Assembly (NCBI GenBank): GCA_028274465.1
Contig: CM051455.1
Location: 118,209,547-118,273,546 of the forward strand
Source: Plantago ovata
Lineage: Eukaryota; Streptophyta; Magnoliopsida; Lamiales; Plantaginaceae
DNA: 64,000 nt
Direction: 5' to 3'
How positions within the stretch are numbered: the first letter of the stretch is position 1; every line of letters starts with the position of its first letter. Under the pieces are notes generated by a model. The model worked only from the letters and a program-made list of their open reading frames with translations. It was not told where the DNA came from and ran no database searches. The position numbers and the translations under genes were made by a program. Of this stretch, positions 21,238-33,203 are shown piece after piece.

Positions 21238-22958
21238 ATGGTTCGTGATAAGAAGAAAGCAAGGTCATCCAATAGAAAGAAGGGAAAGGGAGCAGCCTCG
21301 AGCTCCCGAGCCAGCGAAGCCTATGAACCATCGCTCCGAGCGATCTCCATTCGACTGGACCTTGAGGAGGAAGCTGCAATTAAGCCTCGCTCCATAGTCC
21401 GTGACCGCAAAATTCAAATCCCAACAAGCTATGCTAACACACCGGCGTGCCGAATGCTCTATAGCTTGGAGGGGAGAAGGAACTGGAAGTGGTACACCTC
21501 CAACCGGTTCCAGGGGTACGATGTATCGCTACTTCAAGAGTTCTACATAGGATACACAGACCGTGCAGACATGGGGGGTATCCCAGAATGGAACACACTA
21601 GTGCCGTGGACCCCCAGACGATTTCAGACTTCATCCACTTAGGGGAACGGGAGTTCACCGGGAGTGCGCTCGTATACAGGTACTCGAGGGCAAACCGGGT
21701 GATTGACGACAGCGTCACACAGGTGATCTGCCACAGGGATTATCTGTACCCATATGGCAATAGACCGGAGAGACTAAACAGGAAGCTGCAATTAAGCCTC
21801 GCTCCATAGTCCGTGACCGCAAAATTCAAATCCCAACAAGCTATGCTAACACACCGGCGTGCCGAATGCTCTATAGCTTGGAGGGGAGAAGGAACTGGAA
21901 GTGGTACACCTCCAACCGGTTCCAGGGGTACGATGTATCGCTACTTCAAGAGTTCTACATAGGATACACAGACCGTGCAGACATGGGGGGTATCCCAGAA
22001 TGGAACACACTAGTGCCGTGGACCCCAGACGATTTCAGACTTCATCCACTTAGGGGAACGGGAGTTCACCGGGAGTGCGCTCGTATACAGGTACTCGAGG
22101 GCAAACCGGGTGATTGACGACAGCGTCACACAGGTGATCTGCCACAGGGATTATCTGTACCCATATGGCAATAGACCGGAGAGACTAAACAGGAAGGACA
22201 TCAACCTTGAGGCTAGGACGGCTATGAAGTTCATCATGGCCAATCTCATTCCTCGGACCAATGATACTTCGATTCAGCCATGGTATGTAGAGCTTATCTA
22301 CTGTCTTTTGGGTCGGCATAATATTGACATCGAAAACATCATCTATGAAGAATATGAGAGGCATTGGAACAAAAAGAGGAAGCCCTTTGTCTTTCCCTGC
22401 CTGATCACCGCCTACTGCAAGTACCACGGGGTAGAGGGTATTGATGAGACTGGCTCAGTCACCTTGGCCTTGACTCCAGCATCTATCACTGAGCAGGAGC
22501 ATAGGTTCCGACAGACCATACCTTCAGCTGTCGCCACCGATGACTCACCACCTTCCTTACCGAGTGATGGGGATGACATGGAGATAGATGATTGGGACCC
22601 TATTCCAGACACCGCCGCTCCTAGTGGGTCACAACAGCCACCTCAGGCCGCACGTGGTTCCCGAGGATTTGATTTTACTGAGCTCAGGACCTACATCGAT
22701 GACAGATTCCGTGGGTTCGATGCCAATGTTGCAAACCTGACCACCACTGTACAGGGTTTGCAGCATACTCTTGATGGATATGTTCCCCAGTGCAACAGTG
22801 ATTGGGAGCTCGCGGAGGAGCATCGCCTGAACGATAGGCAGCTCATTTTGCAGTAGCAGATGCTCTTGGACCGGCAGAAGGAGACCCTACAACAGTCCCA
22901 GGATCTTCTCTCTGACAGGTGGAACGAATATTACGGGGATTATGACCCGGATTACTAG
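21238..22958 (+). pseudogene. Element B ORF2 (plant retroelement accessory ORF), duplicated and frameshifted
   Basis: Begins MVRDKKKARSSNRKKGKG, a basic Ser/Lys-rich N-terminus, then a domain with RRNWKWYTSNRFQGYD, the FIHLGEREFTGS region and AMKFIMANLIPRTNDTSIQP, followed by an acidic linker and a C-terminal helical region (VQGLQHTLDGY ... EYYGDYDPDY). The middle resembles, from memory, the 'putative plant transposon protein' domain carried by many Athila-like elements; no enzymatic residues are evident. A 411/412-bp tandem duplication (21371-22193) and an extra C in the first copy (21610-21615) shift the frame. A TAG at 22855-22857 truncates the tail. ORF2 of D (50687-39766, split) is the best comparison. 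Confidence 0.75.
21371..22193 (+). repeat. 411/412-bp tandem duplication within ORF2 of B
   Basis: AAGCTGCAATTAAGCCTCGC at 21371 recurs at 21783; both copies end in AGACTAAACAGGAAG. The copies are nearly identical apart from one extra C in the first copy (CCCCC versus CCCC). The boundary GGAAG is a short microhomology. Confidence 0.93.
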
Positions 22959-24502
22959 TCTTTTCACATGTCCATTCTGGTATACTCAGCCGACATAGGC
23001 CACACATTCGGTAACATCTAGTATCACTTTATATTCCTCATTCTCTTTAGCTGGGGACCAGCTTGAGCTTCATGTGGGGGGGGGGTGTTATGTGAACTAT
23101 GATGTTAGTATTGTATGACTTATGTCGTTGAGTATTGTATCTTGTACCTTTGTTTGCACGTTTACCGCTTTCTTAGGATTTAGTTGTTCGTATGCATTCA
23201 TCCTTAGTCCAGTTTTTGCATCATGTTGTGTGGAGTTTATTGCCAAATTTTCTGAACTTTTTATTGTATAGACTAAGTGTTTGTGACCATTTCCCATACA
23301 TTGCATCTCTATGGAATAGTTTGAGGTTTGTCTCGCTTGGCTTGTCATATTTGTATGTGCACTAGTTAAACTTGGTAGTCTCGACATCACAACGTGGTGT
23401 TTTCTCTACTACGGTTCGTGGAGGCCTTATAAAATGTTGCATGTTAGAGTCATTGGTTGAATTCTCGTGTAATTATGTACGTAAGAGGCAACGAGTCTTC
23501 ACCTTGCTTTTTGAGATTGTTAAATGCCTAGGAAGGAGGTAGAGTGAGGTGTGTGATCCTTTGTTTGAAACTTATTCTAACGAATAGGTTTGGGGAGGGG
23601 GTTACTTTCATTATGACTTGTTTTTCATCTTGTTGAGTCATGTTGAGTTTGTTTTTTATTTTTTCTTGTGAGTTTGTGCTCCAACCTATTCTTTCGAATA
23701 GGTTTGGGGAGGTCGTTGTAGTGTCATTGTTATTTCCTTTCATTGTACTTTCATTGTGCTGCTGGTGGCTATATACAAAAAAAAAGGTAAAAAAAAAAAG
23801 AAAAAAATCGAAAATTCCAGAATCTGGACAAAGAAAAAAAGAATGAAAAAAAAAATAAAAAGAGAATAAGACCCAAAAAAGCAAAAGAAGGGTCTAAGCA
23901 AGCCAAAAAACAGTTTTAGCAAAGAATTGCATTATTTTTCAGCTTTTGTAGTAGTTCGTAATCGAGTTGTGAATTCTTCCTTGTGTTCTCATGTTCCCTA
24001 GTCCAAGGCTTGTTCTAGACCACCCTCGTCCTGCCATTCAGGAAGTGGTGAAGAGTTTTTCTTTAAGAGTCGGGTAGAATAAGGGAGTGTTGTCTTTTAG
24101 GGAACCCTCCTTCGTTTGATGAGAGCCAATATTGGTTCGGCTTCTCTTGAGGGAAAGTCTCACTTGGTGAACAGTAGTAAGCCCTCAGTTTCATAGGCAC
24201 GGGGCAACCATTTTAATTTTCATATGCATCATTACGTCGTCATTGACTAGGTCCAGGTAGAGAATGTTACGAGAGACTCCCTTGTTTAACAAAGTGCATA
24301 TGTGAATGTGTATAGGTTCAATCGAGACATTGTTCAACCTACTTCCATGTTATGATTTGTATGGTCTTTGTTCATAAGCATTTGGTAGATACAATCGATT
24401 AGTTCTTCTTGTTTGGCATGAGACTCCTCTTTGTGCTGCATGTAGGTTGCATAGAGTCTAGCTAGTTGCTTGAGGACAAGCAAAGGTTCGGCTTGGGGAG
24501 TT
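22959..24502 (+). other. Element B 3' noncoding module and PPT
   Basis: Same design as A: a G-rich run near 23077-23092; hairpin plus purine box at 23569-23599 (one mismatch) and 23683-23712 (perfect arms); A/G-rich tract 23780-23880; conserved box CCACCCTCGTCCTGCCATTC near 24020; stem-loop TTGCTTGAGGACAAGCAA (24466-24483) and PPT GGCTTGGGGAGTT reaching 24502. No credible gene. Confidence 0.8.
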
Positions 24503-25783
24503 TGATGACAGTGGTTTTTACACTATCATTCGGGTCTTTTTCACCAATTTAGCTATCCTCTTGCATGCATTTTAGTGCATTTTGTTAGAATAGTGTCATG
24601 TTTCCATTTCTTTTGTTATTTTCAGGTTTTAGGTGAAAATCGCGCTTTTGGATATAAATCATGGCGAAACAATGATGTTTTGGTGCAACGAGATCACCCA
24701 TGGTGTGTCAAGGAGTACCGGGACGAGTTTCCAGGCTAAAAGACAAAGTTTCAGGGCTCAAAACCGTGCCAAGGGCCGAAATCGAGGATCCAGAGGAAGA
24801 AATTGGCACGGGCAACTCTCTGCTCGTGCCAGGCGCACCGCCACGTCTCCGGCGGTCCGCCGCGTGCCTTCCGATAGAAACTATATACATTTTCAAAATC
24901 TGCGAATTTACATAGCTTTCATCATAATTTTGCAGACATAAACCCTAGAGCTTGTTCTGGGTATTTTTTTCTCTTAGAACCATTGTTTCTTAGCGATTTT
25001 GGAGCCTTGAGTAGAGATTTGGACATCAATTGATCTCACCTTGCTAGATCTTTGTGAGTTTAGCAATTCACCGGAGATTGACAACCTTTGGTGGTAACTT
25101 TGTATCTCACAATTTCTGCTATTTTATCTTTCATTCAACATGTTTTCATTCATTATTTGCTTTGATTTTGATTGTTGATTGCGTTATTGATATGAGTAGC
25201 TAAGCATCTAGTTGGTGATAGTATGTAAATTCGTAGATAGGGTTCGTATTATGCATGATTGAGTTTCTGAGTCTTTTAATTATTTTATTGATTATATTCA
25301 AATCTTTGATCCGACTATGCCAATATCTTCGTAGAAAAGTGTTAGAAACACTAGGACAATTCAAGATCATCGTTTTCAATATCTTCGATTACAAGCACTG
25401 CTTGAACTAAGACTGACAACCTTAGCCAAGTATTAGTATATATAGGAAGCTTTCAAAATACACGTCTACAAATCTGTTTTTGGTGTTTGTTAATTCAAAT
25501 TACTTTTAAAGAAGTAAAAGTTGCACTTTCATGCATAATTAGAACTTGATGCTTAGAACGAGCATACTATCACCAGCTCTCTCCATATTTTGTTAAGTCA
25601 AGCTAAGATAAATTTGTTTTCTGAAATTATATATAGTTATTTAGTTAAAGCTAGTTTAGTCCCTAGAGATCGACACTCGAGGTCATCTTACCTCTGCACT
25701 ACGTGTTTTGTGTAGTTGTGAGTTGCCCTTTGGCTTTCAAACAAATTTATTTGATTGTTCGAGTCTGACAATCTCGTTCGTCA
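24503..25783 (+). repeat. Element B 3' LTR
   Basis: 1281 bp against 1271 for the 5' copy. Ends CGTTCGTCA (5' copy CAGTCATCA), so the terminal CATCA has mutated; the TSD ATGGA follows. Confidence 0.93.
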
Positions 25784-26311
25784 ATGGATCCACTCTTGGT
25801 TCAGACTTCTAATAATGGTTTTCACCTTCTCAGAATCTGAATAGAGATTTCCAACTCCTAAGGCAGCCATCTCACTTACTAGAGTTGTGAATCTGAAATC
25901 CAAGTCTTCCAGTGACTCATTTGTACCTTGTTTAAAGTTATGGAACTTTAACTTAAGCACTTCGAGTTTGTTTTCCTTGATTTTATCAGATCCAGCTCAA
26001 AGATCTTGAACCATTTTCCAAACTTCCTTAGCAGTTTTGGCACCCCACAGTTTTCACTGTATAGTATCCGGAGTTGATCGAATGATGATGTTTCTTGCTT
26101 GGACATCAAGACGGAATCTTTTGGCTTCGTCGGAAGTCCATTCCTCTATTGGTTTTGGAATGACAGTATCGACTGGTTCACCTAAGATAGTTTCCTTACC
26201 AGCTTCTGTGGTTTTGTGAGGAAAACTTCTCTCAAGTTTAGTGATCTTGATAGGTCCATAATTTATGACAATGACCATTTCATCACTAATGGCCTCAAGA
26301 TGTAGCATCAT
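25784..26311 (-). pseudogene. H gag, N-terminal part
   Basis: ATG 26311 opens a frame to 26054 (WTSDEAKRFRLDVQARNIII, typical of copia UBN2-like gag), then an in-frame TGA. Open sequence with WGAKTAKEVWKMVQDL continues, with another TGA near 25995. It joins the 15078 side across element B in frame. An alternative start lies upstream (ATGTCTTTAGG near 26338) but would need a frameshift. Confidence 0.8.
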
Positions 26312-26440
26312 GTTGTTTCAAGGGAGCGTCTCCTAAAGACATCCTGTCAGCAAAAGACTACCAAAATGATCATGTGAGAGTGATTTACGGAAAGTACCTA
26401 AGGGGATCTAGGTTCAGTGCTGAAGGTTAAAGAATCTCCA

Positions 26441-26452
26441 GCTCTGATACCA
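26441..26452 (-). other. H primer-binding site, initiator Met tRNA type
   Basis: Minus strand TGGTATCAGAGC, the classic copia PBS, two bases from the LTR end at 26455. Confidence 0.92.
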
Positions 26453-26454
26453 CT

Positions 26455-27851
26455 TGTTGGTCCCTTTAAACAACAAGAAAAGACTAGAGTGGGGGGTGAA
26501 TAGTCTTTTCAAACTTTCGTCATTTAAAAACTTTCTCAGCAAGTGCTTATTACTTTTCAGTAATGAGTTTGCTGATACTTAACTTTCTCAGCAAGTACTA
26601 GTTACTTTTCAGTAACGAGTTTTACTAGTACTTTAAAAACAAAGTGCGGAAGTCTTTATACAATAAGTGCTTTTCAGAGAGTGATAGTTTCAGCAAGTGA
26701 GCAGAGTGACAATATACAAATAGTTAAGCTTGCTGAAAACTAAATGCGGTAAAGTAAATCACACAAACACTTTTATAGTGGTATCTGAGAGTGGCGTAAT
26801 CTCTCAACTAATCCACTTTGTCCTTTCTAGGACTGAATCCACTAAGATAAGCTTGAGGTTCCTTACAACACCTATGTATAATGATTCTTCAGAAACCAAA
26901 GCACACTTGCTTCGTTTCCGACCTAACTAGAGAACGAAACCTTGTTCTCCACCAAACTTGGGACACTTAATCAGCAAAGCTATGCTTGATTAATTCCCCC
27001 TGAATTTCACGCCTGAAAAAGGGTGTTTATCAGTTAGAGAGGTTTGGGATGAGATGACTTGAGTATAACTTATTCAGCTATAACAAGTTATCTAAAGAAA
27101 CACAACTTGATATACTTTTCAGTAAACAAGTTAAGATGTTTCGGGTGTCAAGACTTGTTCTTGTTCGAAAGAAAGAACACTTAACTAATTTCTTAGCCGT
27201 GAATGTTCTACTTCTTCCCAAGTAGTTTTTATTTGAAGCTAAAGTCTTGGATCGGATCAATAGGCAGTAAAGAGTATGGAAGATTGAGTGTTTAAGGACA
27301 AATGAGACTTTGATCAAGTTGTTGACACACTTCAACTCTTTGCCGGATGACCTCTATTTATAGTGAATCAAGGGAGCCGTTTGAATTTCAAATTCTAAGG
27401 CTTTGTTCCTTAAGATGTCACTATCTTTCTTTTGTACTTTCAGCAGCGTCCTTCATTTGTCTTCTAGTCTTCATATTCTTCGCGTGCCTACTTTGCATTT
27501 TATGTTCATTTGAATGGAATTCAAATATGAACGTTGGAGCCAAAATGCAAGTACTTCCAGCAAGGAGGTCACATATGTATTTCAGCAAGCAGTCAATCTC
27601 AGTTTCAACAAGCACAACCTACTCTGTCATATAGATTTTCACTTATGCGAGTTGTTGCTGAAATTTCCACTTTCTGAGCAACATGTGCCTTTGTAGATAC
27701 CATCTTCAGAAATCTTCTTAAGTCTTCAGTCTTCGAATTTTCAAGTTTCTGAACGGTTCTAGTGCTTCAATAGTTCATTTGTAAAAACAAAGCACATCAT
27801 CAGCAAAACTAAAGCACCTAACTAGTACCTACACTAAGTCTTCAGCAAACA
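26455..27851 (-). repeat. H 5' LTR (right boundary approximate)
   Basis: The inner edge is fixed by the PBS (minus strand ...GGGACCAACA). The outer edge is placed at 27851 because minus strand TGTTTGCTGAAG would give TGTT...AACA termini and because TTCAGCAA octamers end there. The partner LTR lies outside the window, so this cannot be confirmed. A 52-bp tandem duplication lies at 26531-26632. Confidence 0.6.
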
Positions 27852-28270
27852 ATCCTCTTTTACAATGTCCTTAAAATTCTAAATTCCTATGGACCTTAAG
27901 AGTACTAGTCACTGGACTTTCCTTAATTTAGCATGGTTAATTGCTCATCAAAATTTACAAGTTACCTTTTTCACTAAAGAATTGTTACATTTTCAACATC
28001 ACAAAGTTCCGGCAATTAACATTTACAAACCATGTTTGAATATGAAATGTTGCACAAACCGACTAGTGTTCTTAAACAAGTACTAATTTCGAACAAAAAT
28101 TAAGAAAGACAAGGAAATAATTTAACTCACGAATGATAAGATCTTTATTCATACTTTATTAACAAAATAGTTAAATAGCCTTAGAATGTATTTAGTGCAT
28201 ACAATCATGTTCATCATAATCTTCTTGGAACACAAGTGAACTTTTATTACTAGAACTTAAATCACATGAC
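27852..28270. other. Host DNA between element H and the zinc-finger gene
   Basis: AT-rich, no octamer enrichment and no LTR sequence. Presumed 3' flank/UTR of the zinc-finger gene; I see no other gene. Confidence 0.5.
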
Positions 28271-28387
28271 CTAGAGCCTTAGAGTTAAATCTAGGATATC
28301 TCCTTGGCCACCCAAATTCAAATCCATAAAAATCATATGTTCTTCAATCGCAGCATGAGTCCCAACATTCCCTATAAGATATAGTTC
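28271..28387 (-). CDS. C2H2 zinc-finger/EAR gene, predicted exon 2
   Basis: Minus-strand frame of 38 codons plus TAG, preceded by a strong acceptor (TTTTTTGCTTATTCAG, ending at 28388). It encodes MDLNLGGQGD followed by ILDLTLRL at the very C-terminus. DLNL and LDLTLRL are LxLxL-type EAR repressor motifs, commonly placed at the C-terminus of plant single C2H2 (QALGGH) regulators. It joins in phase 0 to exon 1 at 60924. No zinc-finger sequence lies nearby on this side, which fits an exon cut off by the insertion of D. Splicing is predicted, not demonstrated. Confidence 0.75.
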   Translation of the reverse strand, partial: ELYLIGNVGTHAAIEEHMIFMDLNLGGQGDILDLTLRL

Positions 28388-28764
28388 CTGAATAAGCAAA
28401 AAATGTTTCTAATTATTTTAACCATCAACGAAAATTGACAAACATATATATATGCGAATCAATTTACGGAAAAGTAAACTAGAGACTAAACAAAAAACGT
28501 CACTAGTCCAATCAGTTGACATAACTGGCTGTACTGATTGATTCCCTTAAAAGTTAGAAAAATCAATGCTAAAATAATTAATTTAACTATAGGGGTGGAG
28601 ATATACAATCTAGTTTCATATAGTCATTATAAATTTGTTTGACGTTTTTCTTTCTCTGCAAATAGAAAATTGAAAGAAATACTTTATTTTCTTAAGCACA
28701 AACAATGCACCACCAAATCACACCAAGAAATGGCATAGGATTTATAAGTTTTTAGGCAGGTTAT
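28388..28764 (-). other. Zinc-finger intron, 3' part
   Basis: AT-rich sequence between the acceptor of exon 2 and the left edge of element D. Before insertion the intron would have been about 402 bp (this part plus 60894-60923, less one TSD copy). Confidence 0.65.
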
Positions 28765-29611
28765 TGATGTACCGAAGTTTGTCAGACTCAATTAATCAAA
28801 TAAATTTGTTTTTAGCCAAAGGCAATTCACAACTACAACGAAAACCGTAGTGTAGCAGTAAAATAACCTCGAGTGTCGATCTCTAAGGACTATAACTAGC
28901 TTTATCTAATTTAACTTATACTATAAACTCAACAAACGACTTAGCACAGATTTTCTTATCAATAACAATGGAAGTTAGTGATAGTATGGTCATTCAAAGC
29001 ATCAGGTTAATAATCATGCATGAAGTACTTGAACGTTTGCATAGAGATCTAAGATCATGAATTGTCCAATGTGTTCCGTCCAATTCAACACTACGAAGAT
29101 AGAGGGCTTAGATAGATCAAAGAAATAAAGCAATAAGTCAAGTCTGAATCGCGTTACAGCCAATCATGCATAATTAAGAACCCTAGCTAAGAAATCACAT
29201 ACTATCACCCACGATAGATTTAGCTACTCATAGATGAATTGCAATCAACAAGAATCAAAGCAAGATTGAATGAAAACATGTTGAAAGAAATAAATATAAA
29301 TAGAAAAATCGTGAGATACAATGTTACCGACGAAGGTTGTCAATCTCCGAAGAATTGCTAGCTCACAAGCAAGAATAGATAAACAACGAGGTCCAATTGC
29401 TATGTTTAATCCTCCAAATTGATAAGAAAAAGAGTCTCCTATGCTAAGAATTCTCAGAACAGGCTCTGGAGAATTCGTCCCTAAAAACTATGTGGAAAGG
29501 TATTAAAAACGTAGAGAATGGAGCAACTATATATAGGAGTTCGAAAACTGGGGGGCGAATCGCACCTGGTCCCAGGCGAACCGCCTGGCACCCGGCGAAC
29601 CGCCTGGCGTG
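28765..29611 (-). repeat. Element D 3' LTR, left piece
   Basis: Matches 59725-60540 closely (TGATGTACCGAAG start). Contains minus-strand TATA CTATATATAG near 29527-29537 and several GGCGAACCGCC palindromes up to the E insertion (TSD GCGTG 29607-29611). Confidence 0.92.
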
Positions 29612-30883
29612 TGATGAATGTGTATTTTACACTTTCATTCGAGTCTTTTTCACATATTTTAGCTATCCTCTATGTTAATTTAGCTATATTTTAGTACATT
29701 TTATTAGAATAGTGTCACATTTCCCTTTAGATTTTATTTTACAGGTTTTGGTTGAAATTCGGGGATTTTGGGCAATTATATTGAAGTTGACAAGGAATTG
29801 GTGTTCCAGAAGCCTATTTGGAGTATCTGAAGGTTTCCGGATAGGATTTGGAGTCTAGGGGTCGAATCTGGAGGTTAGAAGGCCACTAGAAGTCAGAAAC
29901 CGAGTCCGAAAAGGTGAAGAAATCCAAATCCGCGTCGAAAAACGCGGAATTCCGCGAAATAGACGGGGGGCGAACCGCCACAACCTGCGGCGAACCGCCC
30001 CAGAGTTCATTCGGGGCCTATATATAGTGCTCAGTTTTCCCTCCGAAAATAATATCTTTCCAGACCTTCTCTCTCACCTCTCTCTATAGTTTTAGGTAGG
30101 AACTTCCCGGAGCCTGTCCTTGGAGTTCTGTAGCTTAGGGGATACTTTTTCATAGCAGTTTGGAGCTCGTAGGACCGCAATCATCCGGAGATTGACAACC
30201 TTCGATAACTTTGTATCTTACAGTTTTATTCTACTTATTTTATATTCTTTCAACATGTTTTCTTCTATGATTTCTATTGATTGCATGCTTATTATGAGTA
30301 GCTAAACTTATCGTTGGTGGTCGTATGTGAATTCTTAGCGAAGGGAAGATAATCATGCTAATGGCTATATCGCGTATTATTCTCCGTGTCATTGCTTTAT
30401 TTCGTTGATCAGTTGTAACCAAAATTCTCGTATGTTGTATTGATTATTATGCACAATCGGACACTAGTCGACCATCAGACCAATTATCTTCGTAGTGTTG
30501 AATAATTACGGAACACATTAGGACAATCGTGATTGACTAGTCAGACCAAATTATCTTCGTAGTGCTTAATACTTGCAACAGGACAATAGATTGATTCAAA
30601 GATCTCTATGCAAGACCGAGGAATTTATGCATGATTATCGACCCGTTATGTTAAGAAGGACCATACTATCACCAATCTCCATTATCTGCTAGAAACCCCC
30701 TATTTCTATCTGTCTGCTGTTTTATATTCTCTTATTAAATAGATAAAGCTAGTTATAGTCATGAGAGAACGACACTCGAGTCATTCTACTGCTACACTAC
30801 GGTTTTCGTTGTAGTTGTGGATTGCCTTTGGCTAAATACAAATTTATTTGATCAATTGGAATCCGACAAATTCCCGTTCATCA
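29612..30883 (+). repeat. Element E 5' LTR
   Basis: 1272 bp, TGATGAATGTG to CGTTCATCA. TATATATAG near 30019; palindrome pair 29966-30003. The donor-like CGGTAAC of other LTRs reads CGATAAC here, near 30207. Confidence 0.95.
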
Positions 30884-30886
30884 AAT

Positions 30887-30904
30887 TGGCGCCGTTGCCG
30901 GGGA
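30887..30904 (+). other. Element E primer-binding site
   Basis: TGGCGCCGTTGCCGGGGA, exact match to the tRNA-Asp type site. Confidence 0.9.
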
Positions 30905-31052
30905 CTATACTCCTTTTTTCTGTTTAATTTGTTTATATTTACAGCTTTAGATTCCTAATTCTATTAGTTTTAGTTTTCCTTTTTAATCTCTCTCTGATAC
31001 TGCTTTCCTAGTCTGTTTCTAATCACCTTTCCTAGTCTGTTACAGATTGTGT

Positions 31053-33203
31053 ATGCCGCATACACGTTCTGCAGGAACACCGCTTGCTGATTCAATTGCT
31101 GAGATCGATAGAGTCTACCACCAAAGAAGGAGACTACTTGAAAGGCGCGCACTAGAGGAAATAGAGGATACCGATTTCTCTGAATCTCTACTCAGTCTCT
31201 TCAAGGAAATCGACGGAATGGCAGAAGCTAGACCACTGAAGGCATGGGTTCAACCCACCAAGGATCGTATGAGGGGACCGGCGATTGTTCTTTCGCCTGC
31301 AACCCGAGATCTGGAGATCAAGAACCACGCATTTCAACAACTTCCGAGGTTCTATGGCTTATCAAGGGAATATGTGATGGGGTACTTGCAAGATATCGAT
31401 GATTTCGTCAACCAACTCCTACGACCCGGAGCTGACATAACAACAGATGAGTTGAGGATGAAGGTTTTTGGTATGGGACTTGTCGACAGAGCCAAGTCAT
31501 GGCTGAGGTCTCTACCAGCCGACTCGCTGGATACTTGGGAAAAGGTTTTTTCAGCTTTCATGGAGAAATACTTCCCTCACACCTTGACTACCGCGCTAAA
31601 GGCGCAGATCACTGGATTCAAGCAGGACTATGATGAGACCATCTACACCGCATTCGAGAGGTTCCAAGATCTCACGAACAAGTGTCCTCACCATGGTTTT
31701 GAACTTTCTGACCTAGTCCAACACTTCTACAATGGACTAACCTTCGAGAACCAACAAGTGGTGGATTTCCAATGCCGAGGCAATATTTGGTAGGAAACCG
31801 CAGAAGCCGTCTGGGTAGTTTTCTAAAGGCTTGCTAAGGGTTCGCACTTCAAGGACCCAAGAGCAATGGTTAGGAGACGTGGACTTGAAGCTCCACCGAC
31901 ACAAGAAGCCCCGATGTACAGGGGGAATGGGGATCAATTCGAGTGCTTTACCAACGAATTGAAGCAAGTCCTCAAGAGCGCCACCGGAACAACTGTTTCG
32001 AACGAAGTATGCCGAATATGCAAGAACTATGGGCATGGGGCTCATATGTGTAGATCGGAGCTGGCATACGATGATGGCAACTGGGCTCGAGGAGGCGAAG
32101 AAGAAGCCTTTGCTACGGAGTTTGGTACTCAAGAAGTTAGCTACGGACAAGACGGTAGGAATCCTCGAGGTGGATTCTGGAGAAGAGGATACCGCAACAA
32201 TCAAGGATATGCACCTAACCAAACTTATGGACCTAACCAAGACCGTAGTAGGCTAAACTATGGTAATGACCACTGCGAAAACCCCACTCCGAAAGAGCCA
32301 CCGAAGTCGAAGTCGGCTCAACTGATGGAGAACTTGCCGAAGATGGTCGATCACACACAAAGTATTCTCAAACGTTATGAAGAAGATTCTGAGAAGACTA
32401 GGGCCAGGCTTGATAGGTTGGAAGAGAGCGCCAGGCTTGCCCATCAAAAGATGCAAGAGTTGATCGACCGAGGAGCAAGTAGGGGGCAAGGCAAACTGCC
32501 TAGCAACACTGTGAAGACGAATGCCATTACATTGGCTGGTGATGTACCTGACGGAATCACCATCAAGAAGGTTGTTAGGTGCGAGTGTTGCATGAAGGAA
32601 GAACTTCTACAGGCTGAGGAAGAAGAGAAGGGCCTTGGTTCTGACACAAGTGATGAGGAACAAGAGGATCCCGAACCACTCCCTAAAAGTTTCAATGTAA
32701 AGGTAGGGATTGGTGAGCTTGAAGATGTCCGTGCCACACTAGATACGGGATCCTACTCAAACATAATTCCTTTGAATGTGTTTGAAAAGAGCAACATTGG
32801 GAAACTATCTGAGCAAATGGCTATTGTGCAACTGGCGGATGGCTCCTTTATGAGACCCGAGGGCGTTGTGAAAAATGTGTTAGTCAAGATTGGTGAAGCA
32901 TCTATATACACCAATTTCGTAGTAATGCCGGCATCTGCACCTGGGACGGGGGATGTCATATTCTTAGGGCAAACATTCTTGACCAAGCTACGCTCCGTGA
33001 TGGACATCTACCAAAGAACTTGCACCATCGAAGTGGATGGCAAGCGACACGTATTGCAAGCCATACCAGATCCACCAGAACCGCCTGATACTACTACTCA
33101 CTACTGTGGTCTTGCAGCCTATATTCTTTCTTATTCACAGGTTCGTGGCATGGAGAGGAGATCAATGAAGGGGAAGCCTAGTACCCGCAAAAAGAGGAGA
33201 TAG
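31053..33203 (+). pseudogene. Element E gag-protease polyprotein with two stops
   Basis: Start at ATG 31053 (MPHTRSAGTPLAD), chosen over an upstream TTG; an acceptor-like CTGTTACAG lies just before (31037-31045). Gag capsid region matches B and D. In-frame TAG at 31791 and TAA at 31824 break it. The frame then stays open to 33203 with CCHC knuckle CRICKNYGHGAHMC (32010-32051), a coiled-coil-like stretch, and protease signature LDTGSYSNIIPLN near 32745. The basic tail MERRSMKGKPSTRKKRR is in frame here, preceded by TTATTCACAG. Only two nonsense codons separate this copy from an open gag-PR frame. Confidence 0.85.

Larger units (their letters stand above)
15079..25783 (+). mobile_element. Element B: gag-PR/ORF2 Athila-type element lacking RT and integrase
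   Basis: 10.7-kb element flanked by ATGGA (15074-15078 and 25784-25788), inserted in H gag. Layout: LTR, PBS, gag-protease, stem-loop, palindrome array, intron (with a solo LTR inside), ORF2, 3' hairpin module, PPT, LTR. Without the solo LTR it is 9.4 kb. No RT, RNase H or integrase motif occurs in any frame, so it must have moved by using another element's enzymes. Confidence 0.95.
1..27851 (-). mobile_element. Element H: SIRE-like Ty1/copia retrotransposon, interrupted by A and B, left end outside window
   Basis: Minus-strand Ty1/copia element read right to left: 5' LTR 26455-27851, iMet PBS 26441-26452, gag, protease, integrase, RT/RNase H, hairpin spacer, third ORF. The order PR-IN-RT defines copia; the RT/RNase H sequence and a long third ORF after pol resemble the SIRE/Maximus lineage (family knowledge). 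It is split at 1163/6479 by element A and at 15078/25784 by element B, each with a clean TSD. Without the inserts about 11.8 kb is visible and the 3' LTR lies beyond position 1. All main ORFs carry stops or frameshifts, so this copy is dead. The octamer TTCAGCAA/TTGCTGAA is very frequent throughout and stops near 27849, which supports the right boundary. Confidence 0.85.
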
